Shown here: positions 29,209-39,827 of the stretch, in pieces
Numbering within the stretch: position 1 is the first letter of the stretch
Layout of the letters: every line of letters starts with the position of its first letter
Assembly: GCA_016722525.1 (NCBI GenBank)
Contig: JADKJB010000013.1
Coordinates: 1 to 64,000, forward strand
Length of the DNA: 64,000 bases
Source: Bacteroidota bacterium
Lineage (GTDB): Bacteria; Bacteroidota; Bacteroidia; AKYH767-A; OLB10
Reading direction: 5' to 3'
Notes under the pieces: generated by a model
Seen by the model: only the letters and a program-made list of their open reading frames with translations
Told to the model about the DNA's origin: nothing
The model's database searches: none
Position numbers and translations under genes: made by a program

Positions 29209-30540
29209 CTACGTCGTTGAATTAAGTCCATCTAACAACACCTCCATTTTTGAACCACGAGAGCCCTTTATCAGAAGTTGGTAGCCATTTAAATCTTGTG
29301 ATCGTAACCAGGTAAGTGCTTCAGCGGATGTGTTGAAGTAGTTCGCTTTGAAATTATTTCCCGCCAATTTAAAATTTGCCCCAACCAAAACAACTAAATC
29401 GAATTTATACGATTCAACCAAACGGATAATTGCAAGGTGTTCTTTCTCTGCTTCCTCTCCCAGTTCAAGCATGTCACCTAAAAAAATTGCTGATTTACCT
29501 TTAATGCCGGTTTTGAAATTCCGTAAAGCTGCTTCCATACTTGTTGGATTTGCGTTGTATGCGTCAAGGAGTATTTTTATGGTACCCTTGACCAGCTCTT
29601 GCGATCGCTGATTATCTGGAATGTAGTTTTCTATTGCACGTTTAATAGCAGCCTCTTCAATTCCAAAATAGGAACCTATGGTAATAGAGGAAAGTATATT
29701 TTCGAAATTATAGTTTCCTGTTATTTGGCTTTTAATCAGATGATAACCGGAGTCTTCTTTTTTTCGCCACTCTAAATGCACATAGGAGTTTCCTGTAAGC
29801 TGTTTTCCTGAAATGTTACAATCGGATGCGTTGCCGTATTTTATTTTTTTATCATAGGTTCCAAGCATTTCCTTTAAAATAGGATTGTCATCATTAATAA
29901 AAATTACAGCTTCATTTGCTTTCGCATAAGCATACATTTCACCTTTGCCTTTTTTTACACCTTCAAAACCACCAAATCCTTCCAGGTGCGCTTTCCCAAT
30001 ATTAGTGATTAAAACATGAGTAGGTTGTGCAATATTACAGAGCATTTCAATCTCTTGTTGATGATTGGCTCCCATTTCAATAACAGCAATCTGATGTTCT
30101 TTTGTTACCGATAATAGAGTTAACGGTACGCCTATATGATTATTAAGATTTCCTTTAGTGAAAAGTGTTCGATATTTTTCGGCAAGCACACGGCTGATCA
30201 ATTCCTTGGTGGTTGTTTTTCCATTGCTACCGGTGATCGCAATAAAAGGAATTTTCAATAGCATTCGGTGATAATTAGCTAATTGCTGTAGTGTTGAAAG
30301 TGCATCATCAACTTGAATAATTCTACTGTCGATGAAGCCCGGATCCTCGTCCATTACAACTAATATGGAACCGCTGTCGAGAGCCTGCTTGGCGAAAGTA
30401 TTTCCATTGAAATTGGAACCCTTAAGTGCAAAAAAAATACCACCGGTTAGAATTGCTCTGGTATCAGTACAAATCCCTGTACTACCAATAAATTTTTCAT
30501 ATATGATTTTAATTTGATCCATCATTTTCATTGTCCACAT
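29209..30540 (-). CDS. murF: UDP-N-acetylmuramoyl-tripeptide--D-alanyl-D-alanine ligase
   Basis: A 443-aa Mur ligase. The N-terminal domain has CTDTRAILTGGIFFALKG; the ATP site is ITGSNGKTTTKEL; then VIEMGANHQQEIE and the C-terminal domain with LDAYNANPTSMEAAL and LGDMLELGEE. It completes the UDP-MurNAc pentapeptide in the cytoplasm. The true start may be Met6 or Met7. Convergent with the Wzc-like gene. Confidence 0.95.
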   Translation of the reverse strand: MWTMKMMDQIKIIYEKFIGSTGICTDTRAILTGGIFFALKGSNFNGNTFAKQALDSGSILVVMDEDPGFIDSRIIQVDDALSTLQQLANYHRMLLKIPFIAITGSNGKTTTKELISRVLAEKYRTLFTKGNLNNHIGVPLTLLSVTKEHQIAVIEMGANHQQEIEMLCNIAQPTHVLITNIGKAHLEGFGGFEGVKKGKGEMYAYAKANEAVIFINDDNPILKEMLGTYDKKIKYGNASDCNISGKQLTGNSYVHLEWRKKEDSGYHLIKSQITGNYNFENILSSITIGSYFGIEEAAIKRAIENYIPDNQRSQELVKGTIKILLDAYNANPTSMEAALRNFKTGIKGKSAIFLGDMLELGEEAEKEHLAIIRLVESYKFDLVVLVGANFKLAGNNFKANYFNTSAEALTWLRSQDLNGYQLLIKGSRGSKMEVLLDGLNSTT

Positions 30541-30565
30541 TCTTAAAACAAATGAATAAAAAAAA

Positions 30566-30590
30566 ATGCCTCACCATGGAGGTGAAGCAT
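30566..30590 (-). terminator. Intrinsic terminator after gldJ
   Basis: ATGCCTCACC pairs with GGTGAAGCAT (9 of 10) around a 5-base loop, followed on the minus strand by a run of nine T. It lies 24 bp past the gldJ stop. Confidence 0.8.
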
Positions 30591-30613
30591 TGCTATTTTT
30601 AACAACCTAACGG

Positions 30614-32068
30614 TTATTGATTTCTTTTGCTCTTTTTGCCTTTTTGTGAAAATCCTACAGGGCTACCAACTCTGTGCATGGCACAACGGAATCCAATATA
30701 GTCGGTAGCTTGTCTTTGATCGAGGAATCTGCGTGTACCCGGCGACATCCAATAAGCTCTGTCTTTCCAGGAACCGCCTTTATAAACACGCGCCTGATCG
30801 TCAACCATAGAAGTTACTCCGTAATTATAAGCAATATAATCAGGCTCATCACCGTCCAACGTATTGATGTTATCTGATTTCTGATAATTTCTACGGCCCT
30901 CATTTTCAGCCTGAGAAACATCACGGTACATGATTCGTCCTAAAGAATCTTTTTCCGCAACCTGACCCTCTTCATCGGTTAATTGTGTTTTGAACACATT
31001 TCCCCTATACGGATTGAAATCATCTTTATCTTCAGGAGAAAGTGGTCTGTAAACATCAGCCACCCATTCGGCTACGTTACCACCCATATTATATAGACCA
31101 TAATCGTTAGGTACATATGAAATTACAGGAGCAGTGATGTCGGCGTTATCATTCAGTTTGCCTGCAACCCCCATGTTATCACCTCGTCCACGCTTGAAGT
31201 TAGCAAGCATTTCTCCTTTATATTTTTCATCAGAATTACGAACTACGTGACCGTTCCAGGGATACTGCTTGCGATCTGTTACTCTTTCAAATACGGTATT
31301 TCCAACTAAACCTAAAGCTGCATATTCCCACTCAGCCTCGGTAGGCAGGCGGTAACGGGGAAGAAAAATCCCATCTTCCATGATCACTTTACGTGTATCT
31401 CTGTTTGGGTTAAGATCATTCAAAGGACTTTTTACCAGTCCCTCATATTGTCCTGATAAATAGGAATCAGTATTAAAGTTGTCTTCATTTATTTGAGCCG
31501 GATTGGTACGCATGATACCTTCACGGATTAATATTTGCTCATTAACCCTGTCAGTTCTCCAGGCACAAAAATCGTTGGCCTGCAACCAGTTAACTCCCAC
31601 CACTGGGTAATCATTGTAAGCTGGATGACGAAGATATAACTCCACGTAAGGCTCATTAAAACCAAGTTTTGATCTCCAAACCAAGGTATCAGGAAGCGCT
31701 TTTTTGTAAACTTCAGGATAATCTGTTCCAAAAACTCTGTCTAGCCAATACAGATATTCTCTGTAATGCAGGTTTGAAATTTCCGACTCATCCATATAGA
31801 ATGAAGAAACAGTAACCCTTCTTGGGATGTTATCCCAGTCAATGGTAATGTCTTGTTCGGTTCTACCCATGGCAAAAGTACCTCCTTCAATCAGAATTAA
31901 ACCGGGTCCGGTTTCCTGTTCTTCATAGGCTACTTTTTCAAAACCACCATTTTTCTCTTCATTGTAATTCCATCCGGTTACAGAGGAATTTTCCTTCGAG
32001 CAGGAAGTAACAAACAGGGCTCCGGCGACTAACGCCATAACCGGTGTCACTAATGAAATTTTCTTCAT
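30614..32068 (-). CDS. gldJ: GldJ gliding/T9SS lipoprotein (FGE-sulfatase fold)
   Basis: A 484-aa lipoprotein (lipobox VTSC, Cys23). After the GldJ-like SVTGWNYNEEKNGGFEK start, a formylglycine-generating-enzyme-type domain covers the rest: ILIEGGTFAMG, YRLPTEAEWEYAALG, NVAEWVADVYR and VYKGGSWKDRAYW. GldJ supports the stability of the GldK-GldN ring of the type IX secretion system and gliding. GldK is the close paralogue; the wording of the first 60 residues and the porU/porV neighbourhood favour GldJ. A -7 box is at 32101-32108 and a terminator follows. Confidence 0.88.
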   Translation of the reverse strand: MKKISLVTPVMALVAGALFVTSCSKENSSVTGWNYNEEKNGGFEKVAYEEQETGPGLILIEGGTFAMGRTEQDITIDWDNIPRRVTVSSFYMDESEISNLHYREYLYWLDRVFGTDYPEVYKKALPDTLVWRSKLGFNEPYVELYLRHPAYNDYPVVGVNWLQANDFCAWRTDRVNEQILIREGIMRTNPAQINEDNFNTDSYLSGQYEGLVKSPLNDLNPNRDTRKVIMEDGIFLPRYRLPTEAEWEYAALGLVGNTVFERVTDRKQYPWNGHVVRNSDEKYKGEMLANFKRGRGDNMGVAGKLNDNADITAPVISYVPNDYGLYNMGGNVAEWVADVYRPLSPEDKDDFNPYRGNVFKTQLTDEEGQVAEKDSLGRIMYRDVSQAENEGRRNYQKSDNINTLDGDEPDYIAYNYGVTSMVDDQARVYKGGSWKDRAYWMSPGTRRFLDQRQATDYIGFRCAMHRVGSPVGFSQKGKKSKRNQ

Positions 32069-32100
32069 GTCCTTTATTTCTAAGGTTTAGATTTGGTTGG

Positions 32101-32108
32101 CAAAGTTA
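32101..32108 (-). promoter_or_regulatory. -7 box for gldJ
   Basis: Minus-strand TAACTTTG fits TAnnTTTG, 33 bp upstream of the ATG at 32068. Confidence 0.55.
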
Positions 32109-32116
32109 TAAATAAA

Positions 32117-33133
32117 CTAGAATGATGGGCAGCTTATTGTTCTGAATCTCTTCTTTTTAGGGCGGCACTCAAATTGAACCCCGAAACTGATTTCATGTGA
32201 ACCGGCTGTAGCGTTACTCGTTAACTTCGAAACAGTTACGTCGTAAGAATAGCCAAATTTAAACAATCCTTTTTGAACTCCAATCAAAGCAATGAAAGAT
32301 TCGCTGGAAATAAAATTTTCTTTTCCAAAATTACCACGGTACCAAAGACCACCGATAATTGGTGATTTAAGCACGTAAACCCCTATGTTCAATTGGTTAA
32401 AGCTGGCTTGTTGTTGATAGAGTATGTTTGGAGAAATATAAGTTCCCTCATCGCGACTGGCTGCATACTTATATACTTTGGTATCGCCAACCGGCAACAT
32501 AGCTCCTACGTGGGCGGTAATTTTCATCGGAAGTTCGGAACTGCCCTCCACTATAAAAGCTTCATCAGGTTGCGTAAGGTGATTCACTGCAACTCCTCCA
32601 TAAACCTTTGAACTATAAGCTAGTATACCTGCTGAAAAATCGGCAAACGATTTTGATTGATCCGGACGAGTTTCTTGAGTCTGGTAAACATAACCATATC
32701 TCGGATCTATCATATCTCCGAAATAAAGCTTGTCCCAATCAAGTTTTTTCTGAACCCAGGTGGCCTGAAGTCCTAAACGGATCGAAAAATCTCGGCTCAA
32801 ATTCAACTGATACGCATAAATACCACTTATATTGGTCGTATTAATAGTTCCCTCTCCTGCCTTATCGTTCATTACCATCAAACCTAATCCACCCGAAACA
32901 GCGTCAACATGCTGATCGTAAGAGGCAGCGTAAGTAATGAAAGTTTTGGAAAGTGCCGGCCATTGATTCCTGTAATTCAAACCGATACGTGGACAACGTG
33001 CTGATCCTGCGAAAGCGGGATTCAGATACAATGGTGCAGCATAAAACTGTGTAAATTCAGGAGCCTGAGCCACCGATTTTTCAGGGGCCAGGCTCGCCAG
33101 GCAAAGGCATACAATAATGATTCGCTTAAACAT
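32117..33133 (-). CDS. PorP/SprF-family type IX secretion membrane protein
   Basis: A 338-aa protein with a signal peptide (MFKRIIIVCLCLASLA) and the family opening PEFTQFYAAPLYLNPAFAGS and RIGLNYRNQWPAL. The rest is outer-membrane barrel-like with many aromatic strands. PorP/SprF proteins work with T9SS, often as anchors for specific secreted partners. Located directly upstream of gldJ and divergent from porU. Confidence 0.9.
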   Translation of the reverse strand: MFKRIIIVCLCLASLAPEKSVAQAPEFTQFYAAPLYLNPAFAGSARCPRIGLNYRNQWPALSKTFITYAASYDQHVDAVSGGLGLMVMNDKAGEGTINTTNISGIYAYQLNLSRDFSIRLGLQATWVQKKLDWDKLYFGDMIDPRYGYVYQTQETRPDQSKSFADFSAGILAYSSKVYGGVAVNHLTQPDEAFIVEGSSELPMKITAHVGAMLPVGDTKVYKYAASRDEGTYISPNILYQQQASFNQLNIGVYVLKSPIIGGLWYRGNFGKENFISSESFIALIGVQKGLFKFGYSYDVTVSKLTSNATAGSHEISFGVQFECRPKKKRFRTISCPSF

Positions 33134-33350
33134 AATCCACCTTATTTAGTCCTGATTTATACGCATAATCAGCATTTGGTTACACGTTAATTGGCAATAA
33201 ACGAACAAAGTGGTCGTTTTAGTTGCGTTCAGAATCTTTTTTAAGCTATAATTGTTATCTTAAACACAAATATAGTTGATAAAAAATCGAAATTCCAAAC
33301 AAAATAAATTGATTCATTACAAGTTATCTTTAGTTCTAAGCACCAATTCT

Positions 33351-33358
33351 TAATTTTG
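33351..33358 (+). promoter_or_regulatory. -7 box for porU
   Basis: TAATTTTG fits TAnnTTTG, 25 bp before the proposed porU ATG at 33383. This placement favours 33383 over the in-frame codon at 33356, which would lie at the box itself. Confidence 0.55.
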
Positions 33359-33382
33359 TACAAACCAAATACCCTGTTAGCA

Positions 33383-36300
33383 ATGCTCTTACAACTCAAA
33401 TTAATAAGTTCAAATCGGTTTTTTTTATTACTTTTCTTACTCATTGCAGGGTTTATTCAAGACTTATCCGCCCAGCAAAAGGCTGCAACTTCTAAAATTC
33501 TCGATTGGAAAGCGGATATAATTTCTAAAACAGGGGAAAACGAATCGGTTAAACTGCTCTATTTTGAAGGTGCAATTTATGATGGCACCACCAACTCTTT
33601 ACCTTATTATACAGAACGAATAATTCATCCTTTCCCTGGATTAGAAGCCGTTGTTACACTTAAAAATGCTCAATATGAACCATTTAGCTCAACGGCTGTG
33701 CTTGATTTGAGTAAAATCGGTTCCGAACCGGTCGTGAACGCAAGAGTGATGACCGAAAAGAAACAGCCTTTTTTAGGTATTTCTATTTTGCCTTTGCGGA
33801 AGAATTTTTTAACCGGTGCTTTGGAACGACTGGTAGCCTTTGATTTAGATATTCAACCAGGTGCTCCTTTAAAGTTTCCCGCTCCGTCATCAGTAACAGC
33901 CACCGCCGCTAATTCGGTGCTTGCTTCAGGAAACTGGTATAAGCTGGCCGTAAATACCAGCGGGATACATATCATAACTGTAGCTTTTTTGCAACAATTG
34001 GGAATGAATCCTGCCACTGTTAATCCATCCAAGATCAGGTTATTTGGTAATGGTGGTGGCATGCTCCCTTTTCTTAATAGTGAATTTAGGCACGATGATC
34101 TGGCAGAAAATGCCATTTTTGTAAATGACGGTGGAACCCCAGGTGTGTTTGATGGTAACGATTTTGTACTGTTTTACGGTGAAACTCCCAATAACTGGTA
34201 TTTTGATTCCAACGATAACAGGTTTCATCATACGTTACATCTCTACTCAGATTTCACTTATTATTTTATTACCCCTGAATTTAGTGGTGGTGGTTCACCC
34301 AAGCGAATACAATTGCAGTCATCTTCTTCGGCAGCTTCAAATTTCACATCTTCCTCTTTCGACGACTTTAAATTCCATGAATTAGAAAAACTCAATTTTA
34401 TTAAATCAGGACGCCAGTTTTATGGTGAGCAGTTTGATGCTGATCTTACGCAGGAATTCGGATTTTCGTTTCCCAACATCGATCTAACGGAATCGGTATA
34501 TGTGAAATCTAGTTTAATAGCGCATTCATTTAGTCCCAGTTATTTCAGATTGAATTATGGTGGCCAGCAATTGTTACAGCAAAATGTTCCTGCTGTTGGA
34601 TCCAGTTACACTTCACCTTATGCAGATGAGAATATAAGTGCTACAACATTCAGTGCCATTGGTTCTGATATCACTTTATCACTCACTTATTTCCCATCCA
34701 CTTCTACTTCTGTAGGATACCTTAATTTCCTGGAGGTAAATGCACGTCGCAGATTACAAATGAGCGGTTCTCAGATGATTTTCCGCGACAGTAAATCGGT
34801 AGGTCCGGGAAATGTTACACAATTTAACCTGATTGCCAATGCCGGCATTCAGGTTTGGGATGTTACGGATCCTGTTAATGCAAAAGCGCAGCAGTTAGTT
34901 TCTGGAACCGGGTTTAAATTGGAAACGGATGAACTTCGTGAATTTATAGCTTTCGATGGATCCAATTATCTGACACCATATACTATTGGTGCTGTTGCGA
35001 ATCAAAATCTGCATGGGCTTAATCAAATGGATATGGTGATTCTTGCTCATCCCTCGTTTCTATCTGAAGCATTTCGATTGGGAGAATTTCACAAAACACA
35101 AAGCAACCTTGATGTAGTGGTAATTACTCCGGAGCAGATATATAATGAGTTTTCTTCCGGAGCCAGAGATGTGATCGGAATAAGGGGTTTCCTGAAAATG
35201 TTTTATGATAGAGCAACTGTTCCTGCCGACCTTCCAAAATATTTACTGCTATTTGGTGATGGCTCTTACGATAATAAGGGAATAGCTTCAACCAATACCA
35301 ATTTTCTTCCAACTTACCAATCGCTGAATTCTATTTCGCTCACCGGATCTTATGTTTCCGATGATTTTTATGGTTTTCTCGATAATCAGGAGGGAGATTG
35401 GGATGATGCAACACAGGATCTGTTGGATATTGGAGTTGGAAGATTTCCTGTTAAAACTTTATCGGAAGCAACTACAGTAGTGAATAAAATAATAGATTAT
35501 TCCACTCCAGGTACTTTTGTGGATCTTACCTTATGTGCTGCAGGAAATACAACCAGCTTAGGCGATTGGCGAAACAGTATCTGTTTTATTGCCGATGATG
35601 AGGATTCAGGTTTGCATTTAGATCAATCTAACAACCTCGCCACATACGTTAAAGCAAATGAGCCAAGTTATAATATCGATAAAATATATATTGATGCATA
35701 CAATCAGGTTTCAACTCCAGGTGGTCAGCGTTATCCAACAGTAAATGAAGCTATCGACCGTAGGGTTAACAAGGGTGCGTTGGTTGTTAATTATACCGGG
35801 CATGGCGGCGAAACTGGCTGGACCGGCGAGCGTATTCTTGATAATTCGATGATTCAATCCTGGAGTAACATCCGCAAGCTGCCATTATTTATTACTGCTA
35901 CCTGTGAATTCAGCCGGTACGATGATCCGGGAAGGACTTCCGCCGGCGAGTTGGTTCTTATTAACAGTGAAGCAGGAGGTATTGCATTAATGACTACAAC
36001 CAGATTGGTGTACGCATCACAAAATGCTGTTTTAAATGCAGCTATGATTCGCTCGTTATTTGAAAATGTGAACGGTGAAAAGCCAAGACTAGGCGATGTT
36101 TATGTGAAAGTTAAGAATGATAATAATGTGCTTTCTGGTGGCATAAATCCCCGCAATTTCTCTTTGTTGGGTGACCCTGCATTAATGGTTGCCTATCCGA
36201 AATACGATGTAGTTACCACACAAATAAATGGTGCTCCTATCATAGCACTTGCCGACACAATTGGTGCATTAAGTAAAGTAACTATTTCCGGTGAAATCCA

Positions 36301-37278
36301 ATCCAACGGTCAAAAATTATCCAGCTTTAATGGAATTATTTATCCAACAGTTTTTGATAAAGAAGAAATGGTTTCAACCTTAATGAATGATCCTTCCAGC
36401 CCCCTTCGTACTTTTGGTCTTCAAAAAAATGTGCTGTATAAAGGAAAAGCATCTGTAATCAATGGTGAATTTTCATACACCTTTATTGTACCTAAAGATA
36501 TCGCGTACCAGATCGGAAAGGGAAGACTGAGTTATTACGCCCATAACGGAAATCAAGACGCCGCTGGTAATTACGATAGTCTTTTAATCGGGGGTTCTTC
36601 AGGAAATACTGTTGCCGATAATATTGGGCCAATGGTGAAGTTGTTTCTTAACGATGAAAAATTTGTGTTTGGGGGAACAACTGATGAAAATCCGAAAATT
36701 TATGCCTTGTTAACAGATACCAATGGAATTAATACAGTTGGAAACGGAATAGGTCACGATATAACTGCCACAATTGATGATAATACGGATGAAGTGTATG
36801 TGTTGAATGATTATTACGAATCCGATCTGGACAGTTATCAATCTGGACGGATACTTTATCCTTTATCGAAGTTGAGTAGTGGCCGCCACACACTAAAATT
36901 CAAAGTATGGGATATTTACAATAACTCATCCGACGCCTATACTGAATTTGTTGTAGCGGAATCGGCAACACTCGCACTCAACCATGTTCTCAATTACCCC
37001 AACCCTTTTACTACCAAAACATCTTTCTTTTTTGAACACAATCGCCCTTGTAACACATTAGATGTGCAGGTTCAGGTGTTTACAGTTTCCGGAAAACTCA
37101 TCAAAACAATCAACCGACAGGTAACCTGTGAGGGTACCGTGTTGACGACCTGGATTGGGACGGTCGTGATGATTTTGGAGACCGTATTGGCCGTGGTGTT
37201 TATGTTTACAGGCTGAAAATCAGGGATTCAGATGGCGCAACAGCCGAAAAATATGAAAAACTTGTAGTTTTAAAATAG
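33383..37278 (+). CDS. porU: PorU type IX secretion sortase (C25 family), one frameshift
   Basis: The start is put at ATG 33383, which begins a signal peptide (NRFFLLLFLLIAGFIQDLSAQ). The gingipain-type C25 domain lies near residues 550-940; catalytic-type His is in NYTGHGGETGW and Cys in ITATCEFSRYDDPG. The C-terminus has a FlgD-like Ig segment (VLNYPNPFTTKTSFFFEHN). One base missing from the GGG run 37132-37134 derails the end; corrected, it reads YRVDDLDWDGRDDFGDRIG and stops at 37278: 1298 aa. PorU cleaves the C-terminal signal of T9SS cargo and attaches A-LPS at the cell surface together with PorV, the next gene. Confidence 0.93.
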
Positions 37279-37300
37279 AACCTTCTGAATCCTATTTCGT

Positions 37301-37308
37301 TATATTTG
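37301..37308 (+). promoter_or_regulatory. -7 box for porV
   Basis: TATATTTG fits TAnnTTTG; it lies between the porU stop (37278) and the porV ATG (37328), so porV can be transcribed on its own. Confidence 0.55.
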
Positions 37309-37327
37309 CACTTCTTTTAAAATTTCT

Positions 37328-38530
37328 ATGATGAAAAATCAAATCAGCACGTTAGTATTGTCAGCATTTACCTTGATAGCATTACCGCGCACTTCACAGG
37401 CCCAGGACCAAACGAATTTGCTGGGCCAGCTTAACACTATTACCACAGCAGTTCCATTTCTAATAATCTCTCCCGATGCACGCGCAGGAGGAATGGGTGA
37501 TGCGGGTGTTGCCTCCTCTCCGGATGCTAATTCCATTCACTGGAATCCCTCAAAACTGGCTTTTGTAGAGAAAAAAATGGGTTTTTCTATTTCTTACACT
37601 CCTTGGTTGCGTCAACTTGTTCCGGATATCAATCTCGCCTATGTATCTTTTTATAATAAGCTTAAAGGGGATCAGACTATAGGTGCCTCTCTTCGCTATT
37701 TTTCACTAGGTAACATTACATTTACTGATAATGTTGGTACTGAAATAGGGCAATTTAATCCGGCTGAATATGCTTTTGATTTTGTTTATGCACGGAAATT
37801 GAGTGAAAATTTTAGTGGTGGTATTGCACTACGATATATTCACTCTAATTTAACAGGTGGCATTAATGTTGAAAATAATGCAACTAAAGCCGGTAATTCA
37901 GTTGCAGCCGACATTAGCGCCTATTACAGAACAGATTTAGAAATCGGACAAAAAGATGCAGTGTTAGCATTGGGATTGAATATCTCCAATATTGGAGCTA
38001 AAATTTCTTATACCGAAACAGGAGTGAAAGATTTTATTCCTATTAATCTTCGTTTAGGACCCTCTCTCAAAATAAAACTGAACGAGTACAATGATCTTAC
38101 TTTCCTGGTTGATTTCAATAAACTTCTTGTCCCAACACCTCCTATTTATGATCCAACAAATATCCAGAATGGCGAACAGTTAATTCTGTTTGGTAAAGAT
38201 CCTGATGTTGGAGTGGCAGAAGGAATATTTAATTCATTCAGCGATGCACCTGACGGGGGCAAAGAAGAACTGCGCGAAATTAATATTGCTTCCGGATTAG
38301 AATACTGGTACGATAATCAGTTTGCTTTCCGCGCAGGATATTTTTATGAGCATGCCACAAAAGGTAATAGAAAATATTTTACACTGGGAGCCGGTTTAAA
38401 GTACAATGTTTTTGGAATTGATTTTGCTTATCTCATTCCTACCGATCAACGCAATCCACTGGAAAACACTTTGCGGTTTTCATTATTGTTTGATCTCAAC
38501 TCTCTCAAAAAAGCCGAGACTACAGAATAA
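37328..38530 (+). CDS. porV: PorV (LptO) type IX secretion outer-membrane protein
   Basis: A 400-aa protein with a signal peptide (cleavage near TSQAQ). The PorV family start LIISPDARAGGMGDAGVAS and HWNPSKLAF is followed by a FadL-like beta barrel. PorV shuttles cargo from the translocon to PorU. It overlaps ispF by one base (TAATG). Confidence 0.95.
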   Translation: MMKNQISTLVLSAFTLIALPRTSQAQDQTNLLGQLNTITTAVPFLIISPDARAGGMGDAGVASSPDANSIHWNPSKLAFVEKKMGFSISYTPWLRQLVPDINLAYVSFYNKLKGDQTIGASLRYFSLGNITFTDNVGTEIGQFNPAEYAFDFVYARKLSENFSGGIALRYIHSNLTGGINVENNATKAGNSVAADISAYYRTDLEIGQKDAVLALGLNISNIGAKISYTETGVKDFIPINLRLGPSLKIKLNEYNDLTFLVDFNKLLVPTPPIYDPTNIQNGEQLILFGKDPDVGVAEGIFNSFSDAPDGGKEELREINIASGLEYWYDNQFAFRAGYFYEHATKGNRKYFTLGAGLKYNVFGIDFAYLIPTDQRNPLENTLRFSLLFDLNSLKKAETTE

Positions 38531-39009
38531 TGAAAATGCGGGTTGGATTTGGATTTGATGTCCACCAGCTGCGCGAAGGCCGGCCATGTATCCTTGGGGG
38601 GATAGAGATTTCTCACCCCAAAGGTCCTCTTGGCCATTCCGATGCAGATGTGCTTATTCATGCCATTTGTGATGCGCTTTTAGGTGCTGCCAATCTGAAA
38701 GATATCGGGTTTCATTTTCCTGATACATCATCAGAATTTAAGTCTATCGACAGTAAAATCTTACTTGCTAAAGTTGTGGAACTGATACGTAGTAAAGGAT
38801 TTGAAATTGGAAATATCGATACCACACTCGTATTGGAACAACCGAAAATCAATCCTCATATCGATGCTATGATTTCGGTGCTTTCTGATGTGATGGGAAT
38901 TGATTTAGATGCTATTTCCATTAAGGCAACTACCAATGAGAAAATGGGTTTCATTGGTCGCGAAGAAGGTGTTACTGCCTATGCAGTGGCGCTCATAAGT
39001 AAAAATTAA
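38530..39009 (+). CDS. ispF: 2-C-methyl-D-erythritol 2,4-cyclodiphosphate synthase
   Basis: A 159-aa enzyme of the usual IspF length. GFGFDVHQL carries the metal ligands Asp10 and His12; GHSDADVLIHAICDALLG and KATTNEKMGFIGREEG are family signatures. It forms the cyclic diphosphate in the MEP isoprenoid pathway. Coupled to porV by a stop/start overlap. Confidence 0.96.
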   Translation: MKMRVGFGFDVHQLREGRPCILGGIEISHPKGPLGHSDADVLIHAICDALLGAANLKDIGFHFPDTSSEFKSIDSKILLAKVVELIRSKGFEIGNIDTTLVLEQPKINPHIDAMISVLSDVMGIDLDAISIKATTNEKMGFIGREEGVTAYAVALISKN

Positions 39010-39141
39010 TTCTATTTGTTAGAACTTATTTTACGCTTTTACGCTTGCGATCACCAAACATTAAAGCAATACGTTCATTCAGTTGATAAAATTTGTTTAT
39101 TTTTATGTAAGTTTATTCCCAATTGAATTATTTGATTCATT

Positions 39142-39630
39142 ATGAAAAAAGTTACTTCCGAAATAAGTTACGACTTGTATGATTCTATCAGCGACTTGCA
39201 TGTGGATGACCGTAAACTTCTTGAACTTGCTGTTAGTGCTGCAGGAACCGCATATGCCCCATATTCTAAATTTCATGTAGGTGCAGCTGTTTTGTTGGAA
39301 AACGGTGAAGTAGTAAAAGGAAGCAATCAGGAAAATGCAGCATACCCGTCAGGCCTTTGTGCAGAGCGTGTGGCCGTTTTTGCAGCCGGGGCCCATTATC
39401 CGGGAGTAAAAATTAAAGCTATCGCTATAACAGCAATGTTTGATGATCTTAATGAACTACTTTCAGTAAGTCCCTGTGGCGATTGCCGTCAGGTAATGGC
39501 CGAATATGAACATCGTTATCTAGCAAATATCCGATTAATCATGACCGCCGAAAATGGTACGATTAGGGTTATTCATGATGTAAAAACGCTATTGCCATTA
39601 ATGTTTAATGCTGAAAATTTGAAAAAGTAG
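39142..39630 (+). CDS. cdd: Cytidine deaminase
   Basis: A 162-aa zinc deaminase. Motifs: CAERVAVFAAG (Cys-Ala-Glu) and SPCGDCRQVM (zinc cysteines), with KFHVGAAVLLENG at the substrate site. It converts cytidine and deoxycytidine to uridine forms in salvage. Position between porV-ispF and pdhA matches a gene order I recall from other Bacteroidetes. Confidence 0.95.
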   Translation: MKKVTSEISYDLYDSISDLHVDDRKLLELAVSAAGTAYAPYSKFHVGAAVLLENGEVVKGSNQENAAYPSGLCAERVAVFAAGAHYPGVKIKAIAITAMFDDLNELLSVSPCGDCRQVMAEYEHRYLANIRLIMTAENGTIRVIHDVKTLLPLMFNAENLKK

Positions 39631-39666
39631 GGGTGGTGGATGTAAGTAGTTCCCGCAATTAAAAAC

Positions 39667-39708
39667 AAAAGGGCATCTTCGTGGAACGGGTCACGAGCAT
39701 CCTTTTTT
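39667..39708 (+). terminator. Probable terminator after cdd
   Basis: AAAAGG (39667-39672) and TCGTG (39679-39683) pair with CACGA (39692-39696) and CCTTTT (39701-39706) around a GAACGGGT loop; a T6 run closes the 3' arm. The stem is interrupted, so it is only probable. Confidence 0.5.
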
Positions 39709-39802
39709 CATGTAACGTTTTTACCCCACTCCCTCCTAACTGGATCCGGCTGACCCCCTAACCTGCTCCCCACTAGCATTCCCTACACTTAACTTTTTTC
39801 CC

Positions 39803-39810
39803 TATTTTTG
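39803..39810 (+). promoter_or_regulatory. -7 box for pdhA
   Basis: TATTTTTG fits TAnnTTTG, 18 bp before the pdhA ATG at 39828. Confidence 0.55.
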
Positions 39811-39827
39811 TCTCAAATAACAATTTG

